A stretch of 6,781 nt of DNA from positions 1 to 6,781 of the forward strand of contig CAMPCT010000120.1 in assembly GCA_946647055.1 (NCBI GenBank), given 5' to 3'. The DNA comes from an uncultured Atopobium sp. (GTDB lineage Bacteria; Actinomycetota; Coriobacteriia; Coriobacteriales; Atopobiaceae). Shown in pieces: positions 5,422-6,781 of this stretch (its first letter is position 1; every line of letters begins with the position of its first letter). The position numbers and the translations under genes are program-made. The notes below the pieces were generated by a model, which saw only the letters and a list, made by a program, of their open reading frames with translations, had not been told where the DNA came from and searched no databases.

Positions 5422-5718
5422 ATGGAGAACGAGATGCCGGCCGTCAACAGGGTCGACCAGATCAAGGACCGGCTTGGTGTGATGCAGGGCGAGCGCCTCA
5501 AGGTGCGTGCCAACATGGGCCGCAGCCGCATCGTCGAGCGCACGGGCAGGCTCGTCCAGGCGCATCCCTCCCTCTTCATCGTCGAGGTCGAGGAGCGCCG
5601 CGGGCGCACCTCCCGCCAGTCCTACCAGTACGTCGACGTGCTCACGGGCACGGTCGAGCTCTTTGACGTCGAGACGGGCGACCGCCTGTTTGACTTTGTG
5701 ATCGAGGAGCAGGAGTAG
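5422..5718 (+). CDS. veg: Veg family protein
   Basis: A small 98-residue protein of the Veg family (B. subtilis Veg is 86 residues). Recognisable is VDQIKDRLGVMQGERLKVRAN at the start of the fold, then GRSRIVERTGRL, HPSLFIVEVE, SYQYVDVLTGTVEL and a short acidic C-terminus; the same order of conserved segments (ANxGRxxxxERxG, PSxFxV, SYxYxDxLTxTVEL) is seen in the Bacillus protein. The family adopts a small beta-barrel-like fold; in B. subtilis Veg has been linked to biofilm regulation, but the biochemical role is not settled. GGAGGA (5413-5418) supports ATG 5422 over ATG 5434. It has its own good promoter and is followed 47 bases later by ispE. In B. subtilis veg also lies close upstream of ispE, with a small spore-protein gene between; that gene is absent here. 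Confidence 0.9.
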   Translation: MENEMPAVNRVDQIKDRLGVMQGERLKVRANMGRSRIVERTGRLVQAHPSLFIVEVEERRGRTSRQSYQYVDVLTGTVELFDVETGDRLFDFVIEEQE

Positions 5719-5754
5719 CGCCCCTGTACGTCCCGTCCTGACCACGACGACACT

Positions 5755-5759
5755 GGGGA
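5755..5759 (+). promoter_or_regulatory. Ribosome binding site deciding the ispE start
   Basis: GGGGA directly touches ATG 5760 but stands 6 bases before the in-frame ATG 5766. Only the second spacing is workable, so translation most likely begins at 5766 (MGSPALEIL) rather than 5760 (MRMGS). The site is weaker than those of the other genes. Confidence 0.6.
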
Positions 5760-5765
5760 ATGCGC

Positions 5766-6656
5766 ATGGGCTCTCCCGCACTAGAAATCCTCGCTCCCGC
5801 CAAGATCAACCTGTACCTTGGGGTCCGCGAAGGCAAGGACGAGAAGGGTTACCACCAGGCCTCGTCGCTCATGGTGGCCATCGACCTCTTTGACACCGTG
5901 CGCATGGAGCCGGCGGACACGCTGAGCGTCCGCTGCATTCCGGCGGTCGATGCCCCCGAGCGCTCGAATGCCGCCTGGAAGGCCGCGATGGCGCTGAGCG
6001 AGGCGGTCGGCCGCGAGCCCCGGGCGTCCATCACCATCGAGAAGCGCATCCCCTACAAGAGCGGGCTGGGCGGCGCGTCGAGCGATGCCGCGGCCGTGCT
6101 GCTGGGCTTGTGCAAGCTGTGGGACATCGACCCCGGCGACCCGCGCGTGGGCGATGCCGCCCGCTCGGTGGGGGCCGACATCGCCTTCTTCCTCACGGGC
6201 ACGCCCACGCTGCTCGAGGGCAGGGGAGACGTTCCCACCGAGACCTTCGACGAGGTGCCGGGCTTTCCGGTGGTCCTTGTTCGCCCCAGCGGCGAGGGCA
6301 TCAGCACGGGCGAATCATATGCGGACTTCGACCGGGACCCCATCCCGGCAGCCCCGCTCGACCCTTTGCGCGAGGCGCTGCATGCAGGCGACGTCATGGG
6401 GATCTGCAAGCACGTCTCCAACAATCTCGAGCCCGTCGCCCTGCGCCTCATGCCCATCCTCCAGGACATCCACGACTGGCTCGACAGCCAGCCTGGTGTC
6501 CTGGCCACCATGGTCACGGGGTCGGGCAGCTGCACCTTTGCTATCTGCGAGACCACCGAGGCGGCCCGTCGCGTCGCCCGCGACTCGCTGTACGGCCGTG
6601 GTTGGTGGGGTCGTGCCGCGCACATCATCACCGAGGGCACGCGCATCTCGGAGTAG
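5766..6656 (+). CDS. ispE: 4-diphosphocytidyl-2-C-methyl-D-erythritol kinase
   Basis: ATP-dependent GHMP-family kinase that phosphorylates the 2-hydroxyl of CDP-methylerythritol, the fourth step of the MEP route to IPP and DMAPP; cytoplasmic. The 296-residue product has normal length. Motif 1 is LAPAKINLYLGV at 9-20 with Lys13, followed by KGYHQASSLMVAIDLFDTV at 27-45 (families usually read GYHELxTVMQxID). Motif 2, the ATP phosphate loop, is PYKSGLGGASSDAAAVL at 96-112. Asp138 in GADIAFFL matches the catalytic Asp. Motif 3 is MVTGSGSCTFAI at 249-260. All catalytic elements are present. Its presence means this organism makes isoprenoids by the MEP pathway. It follows veg by 47 bases on the same strand and precedes a tRNA-Pro gene. 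Confidence 0.97.
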   Translation: MGSPALEILAPAKINLYLGVREGKDEKGYHQASSLMVAIDLFDTVRMEPADTLSVRCIPAVDAPERSNAAWKAAMALSEAVGREPRASITIEKRIPYKSGLGGASSDAAAVLLGLCKLWDIDPGDPRVGDAARSVGADIAFFLTGTPTLLEGRGDVPTETFDEVPGFPVVLVRPSGEGISTGESYADFDRDPIPAAPLDPLREALHAGDVMGICKHVSNNLEPVALRLMPILQDIHDWLDSQPGVLATMVTGSGSCTFAICETTEAARRVARDSLYGRGWWGRAAHIITEGTRISE

Positions 6657-6657
6657 C

Positions 6658-6683
6658 CTGGGGGTCCAGCCGCTTTACTTTTT
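6658..6683 (+). terminator. Possible weak intrinsic terminator after ispE
   Basis: CTGG (6658-6661) pairs with CCAG (6666-6669) and is followed after a few bases by the T-rich CTTTACTTTTTG (6672-6683). The stem is short and the T-run is interrupted and offset, so efficiency is doubtful. Confidence 0.3.
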
Positions 6684-6715
6684 GTGCGTATGCCCGTGAC
6701 GCGCACACGAAGCGG
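6670..6715. other. Nested inverted repeat between ispE and the tRNA gene
   Basis: CCGCTT (6670-6675) pairs with AAGCGG (6710-6715), and inside it TGTGCG (6683-6688) pairs with CGCACA (6702-6707). The two stems are offset by unequal single strands (7 and 2 nt). It may be part of the ispE 3' end. It overlaps the T-rich stretch of the possible terminator. Confidence 0.4.
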
Positions 6716-6722
6716 GGAAATC

Positions 6723-6731
6723 TGCTAGGAT
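6723..6731 (+). promoter_or_regulatory. Extended -10 promoter of the tRNA-Pro gene
   Basis: TGC followed directly by TAGGAT (6726-6731) forms an extended -10 element. Transcription would begin near 6738, a few bases before the mature tRNA 5' end at 6743. No good -35 is seen at 16-18 bp, which extended -10 promoters can do without. Confidence 0.4.
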
Positions 6732-6742
6732 AGTCGGGCATT

Positions 6743-6781
6743 CGGGACGTGGCGCAGTTTGGTAGCGCGCACGGTTCGGGA
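6743..6781 (+). tRNA. tRNA-Pro, anticodon CGG, 5' part only (cut by window end)
   Basis: Reads proline codon CCG. Seen: 5' acceptor strand CGGGACG (6743-6749), T8-G9, D-stem GCGC/GCGC closing a loop that contains GGTA, base 26 G, 5' anticodon strand CACGG (6770-6774) and the anticodon loop TTCGGGA (6775-6781) with anticodon CGG at 6777-6779. The window ends on the last loop base, so the 3' anticodon strand, T-arm and acceptor 3' strand are not visible. The GGCGCAG...TGGTAGCGC D-arm and TTCGGGA loop match bacterial proline tRNAs such as E. coli proK. Confidence 0.93.

Noticed and set aside
5223..5609. N-terminal extension of the peptidase frame up to 5609
   Set aside because: It is antisense to the veg promoter and gene and non-family in sequence, while the strong AGGAGGA site places the start at 5222.

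Overview
The window is GC-rich bacterial chromosome, most like a Gram-positive actinobacterium of the Coriobacteriia (Olsenella/Atopobium-type). This rests on the high GC, the purine-rich Shine-Dalgarno sites, a Veg-family gene next to ispE as in Gram-positive genomes, and a murI-rph-rdgB order also known from mycobacteria and, in looser form, Bacillus. The lineage is an inference from gene content.

Layout. Positions 1-120 are a dyad-rich leader in front of an NhaC-family Na+/H+ antiporter-type gene (121-1539, +). A short REP-like repeat (1541-1583) and a probable promoter (TACAAT at 1622) separate it from a three-gene operon on the + strand: murI (glutamate racemase, cell wall), rph (RNase PH, tRNA 3'-end trimming) and rdgB (XTP/dITP pyrophosphatase, nucleotide-pool cleaning). 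An M24-family Xaa-Pro-type peptidase gene converges on rdgB from the - strand (4149-5222). Almost all of the gap between these two genes is one 172-bp hairpin element with perfect 49-bp arms. The peptidase diverges from veg (5422-5718) across a ~200-bp promoter region that carries an inverted repeat and a good sigma-70-type promoter. After veg come ispE (5766-6656, MEP isoprenoid pathway) and a tRNA-Pro(CGG) gene that the window end cuts in its anticodon loop.

The protein-coding genes are ordinary housekeeping functions: peptidoglycan precursor, RNA maturation, nucleotide sanitation, isoprenoid precursor, peptide turnover. I found no CRISPR array, transposase, phage gene or defence system. 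The unusual material is non-coding. The strongest item is the 49-bp-arm inverted repeat at 3969-4140, with a nested coaxial stem and four symmetric copies of one octamer. Next is the structured leader of the NhaC-family gene, which weakly recalls SAM-IV-type riboswitches and would matter because some NhaC-family proteins are proposed methionine transporters.
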